Assembly (NCBI GenBank): GCA_005787865.1
Contig: SXZN01000234.1
Coordinates: 1 to 8,123, forward strand
DNA: 8,123 nt
Origin: Opitutaceae bacterium
GTDB lineage: Bacteria; Verrucomicrobiota; Verrucomicrobiia; Opitutales; Opitutaceae
Direction of reading: 5' to 3'
Numbering within the stretch: position 1 is the first letter of the stretch; each line of letters begins with the position of its first letter. Position numbers and translations under genes: made by a program. Positions 7,306 through 8,123 of this stretch are shown here, one piece after another. The notes below the pieces were generated by a model. It ran no database searches and had not been told where the DNA came from. It saw only the letters and a program-made list of their open reading frames with translations.

Positions 7306-8073
7306 ATGCCAAAACGCACTGACCTCGAATCCATTTTGATCATCGGCGCTGGGCCTATTATTATCGGCCAAGCCTGCGAATTTGATTATTCTGGCACCCA
7401 AGCCTGCAAGGCGCTGCGCGAAGAGGGTTACAAGGTCATTCTCGTGAACTCCAATCCGGCTACGATTATGACGGATCCGGAGTTTGCTGATGTCACCTAC
7501 ATCGAGCCACTCACCATCGATATTCTGGAGAAGATTATCGCCAAGGAACGCCCTTCCGCGCTGTTGCCGACGCTGGGTGGACAAACTGCCCTCAATCTCT
7601 CCCTGGAGCTATATAAGGCCGGTATTCTCGATAAATATCAGGTCGAAATGATTGGCGCGAAGCCTGACGCGATCAAAAAAGGGGAGGATCGCGAGCTCTT
7701 CAAGCAGTGCATGCTCAAGATTGGTCTCGATGTGGCTAAGTCCAAAACGGTGCATACGCTCGAGGAGGCCCGCCAAGCTGCCGATTATATCGGTACGATG
7801 CCGCTGATTATTCGCCCCAGTTTTACCCTCGGCGGTTCTGGTGGCGGGATCGCCTACAATCGGGAAGAATTTGAGCAGATCGTGCACGGCGGCTTGGAGA
7901 TTTCTCCCGTCCACGAGGTGTTGGTTGAGGAATGCCTCCTCGGTTGGAAGGAATATGAGATGGAGGTCATGCGCGACCATCAGGATCAATGCGTGGTCAT
8001 TTGCTCGATCGAGAACTTCGAATGGGGCTGTGGGCCGCGATGGCGCCCGCCCGCAGGTTGTCGCCGTAGCTGA
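7306..8073 (+). CDS. carB: carbamoyl-phosphate synthase large subunit, N-terminal part, broken by a foreign join
   Basis: CarB makes carbamoyl phosphate from bicarbonate, two ATP and ammonia delivered by CarA, feeding pyrimidine and arginine synthesis. The start MPKRTDLESILIIGAGP is the classic family N-terminus, so the ATG at 7306 is chosen over upstream in-frame codons from 7261. The pre-ATP-grasp domain (GQACEFDYSG at 21-30, NSNPATIMTDP at 48-58, LGGQTALN at 90-97) and the first ATP-grasp domain (R129, R170, LGGSGGG 175-181, WKEYEMEV 214-221) are intact up to CSIENF (residues 233-238, ending at 8019). The family continues there with a D-x-MG-x-HTGDS stretch, but here the reading frame runs into unrelated sequence for 17 codons to a TGA-independent TAG-type dead end at the stop by 8073. 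Residues 239-255 are not CarB. A full protein has about 1070 residues, so about three quarters is missing. Confidence 0.95.
   Translation: MPKRTDLESILIIGAGPIIIGQACEFDYSGTQACKALREEGYKVILVNSNPATIMTDPEFADVTYIEPLTIDILEKIIAKERPSALLPTLGGQTALNLSLELYKAGILDKYQVEMIGAKPDAIKKGEDRELFKQCMLKIGLDVAKSKTVHTLEEARQAADYIGTMPLIIRPSFTLGGSGGGIAYNREEFEQIVHGGLEISPVHEVLVEECLLGWKEYEMEVMRDHQDQCVVICSIENFEWGCGPRWRPPAGCRRS
8021..8023. other. chimeric junction, carB to antisense purQ
   Basis: CarB homology on the + strand ends at 8019-8021. PurQ homology on the - strand begins at the complement of 8021-8023. By direct count, the 100 bases before (7921-8020) contain 51 G/C and the 100 after (8024-8123) contain 74. The switch of gene, strand and composition at one point, inside two conserved coding sequences, indicates an artificial or recombinational join. 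I see no insertion-sequence end or repeat at the point. Confidence 0.85.
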
Positions 8074-8123
8074 AGCCGCCGGGCAGGAACACGGCGTCCA
8101 CCCCCTGCAGGTCGTGCTCCTTG
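8021..8123 (-). CDS. purQ: phosphoribosylformylglycinamidine synthase subunit PurQ, internal fragment from a high-GC genome
   Basis: PurQ is the glutaminase subunit of FGAM synthase in purine synthesis. The complement of 8122-8021 reads 34 codons without a stop, in the family order: a GVDAVFLPGGFSYGD stretch, then NLRAGAIAAHSP. This is the strand-loop region just before the catalytic-cysteine segment of class I glutaminase domains, which would lie beyond the join and is absent. All third codon positions are G or C except the last codon at the junction, unlike every other gene here. Both ends are cut: the N-terminal side by the window edge, the C-terminal side by the carB join. Confidence 0.88.

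Noticed and set aside
8020..8073. Novel 17-residue C-terminal tail making a short natural CarB variant
   Set aside because: The same bases encode conserved PurQ on the other strand with strong GC3 bias, so the tail is a by-product of the join.

Overview
The window is an 8.1 kb piece of a moderately GC-rich bacterial chromosome (about 50-60% GC by eye) with ordinary housekeeping genes and several unusual proteins. The taxon is not proven. The fused 2-oxoacid dehydrogenase, the Tat-exported Gfo/Idh/MocA oxidoreductase, the regulator beside carB and the absence of Shine-Dalgarno motifs would fit a Verrucomicrobiota (Opitutales-like) genome. This is an inference from general familiarity, not from a search.

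Left part, + strand: one 1047-residue polypeptide (89-3232) joins E1-alpha, E1-beta, a lipoyl domain and an E2 acyltransferase core of a branched-chain-type 2-oxoacid dehydrogenase complex, with no recognisable peripheral subunit-binding domain. After a probable terminator hairpin comes a Tat-signal-bearing oxidoreductase resembling glucose-fructose oxidoreductase (3333-4439).

Middle part, - strand: asparaginyl-tRNA synthetase asnS (5959-4562), convergent with the oxidoreductase, preceded on the same strand by a tRNA-Gly(UCC) gene (6161-6088). The two may share a transcript, which would group translation functions.

Right part, + strand: a 279-residue protein (6306-7145) has the fold of a sigma-54 enhancer-binding AAA+ domain plus a Fis-type helix-turn-helix. 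It has lost the Walker A lysine, the Walker B acidic pair, the GAFTGA loop and other catalytic residues, so it looks like an ATPase-dead regulator. Next is carB (from 7306), the large subunit of carbamoyl-phosphate synthase, for pyrimidine and arginine synthesis.

The right edge is abnormal. carB homology stops after 238 residues at about position 8020. The last ~100 bases encode, on the opposite strand, a clean in-frame fragment of purQ (FGAM synthase glutaminase subunit) at about 74% GC with every third codon position G or C except at the join; the carB sequence just before it is about 51% GC. This is most simply a chimeric assembly or library join to a different, high-GC genome. The final ~100 bases should not be treated as part of this locus.
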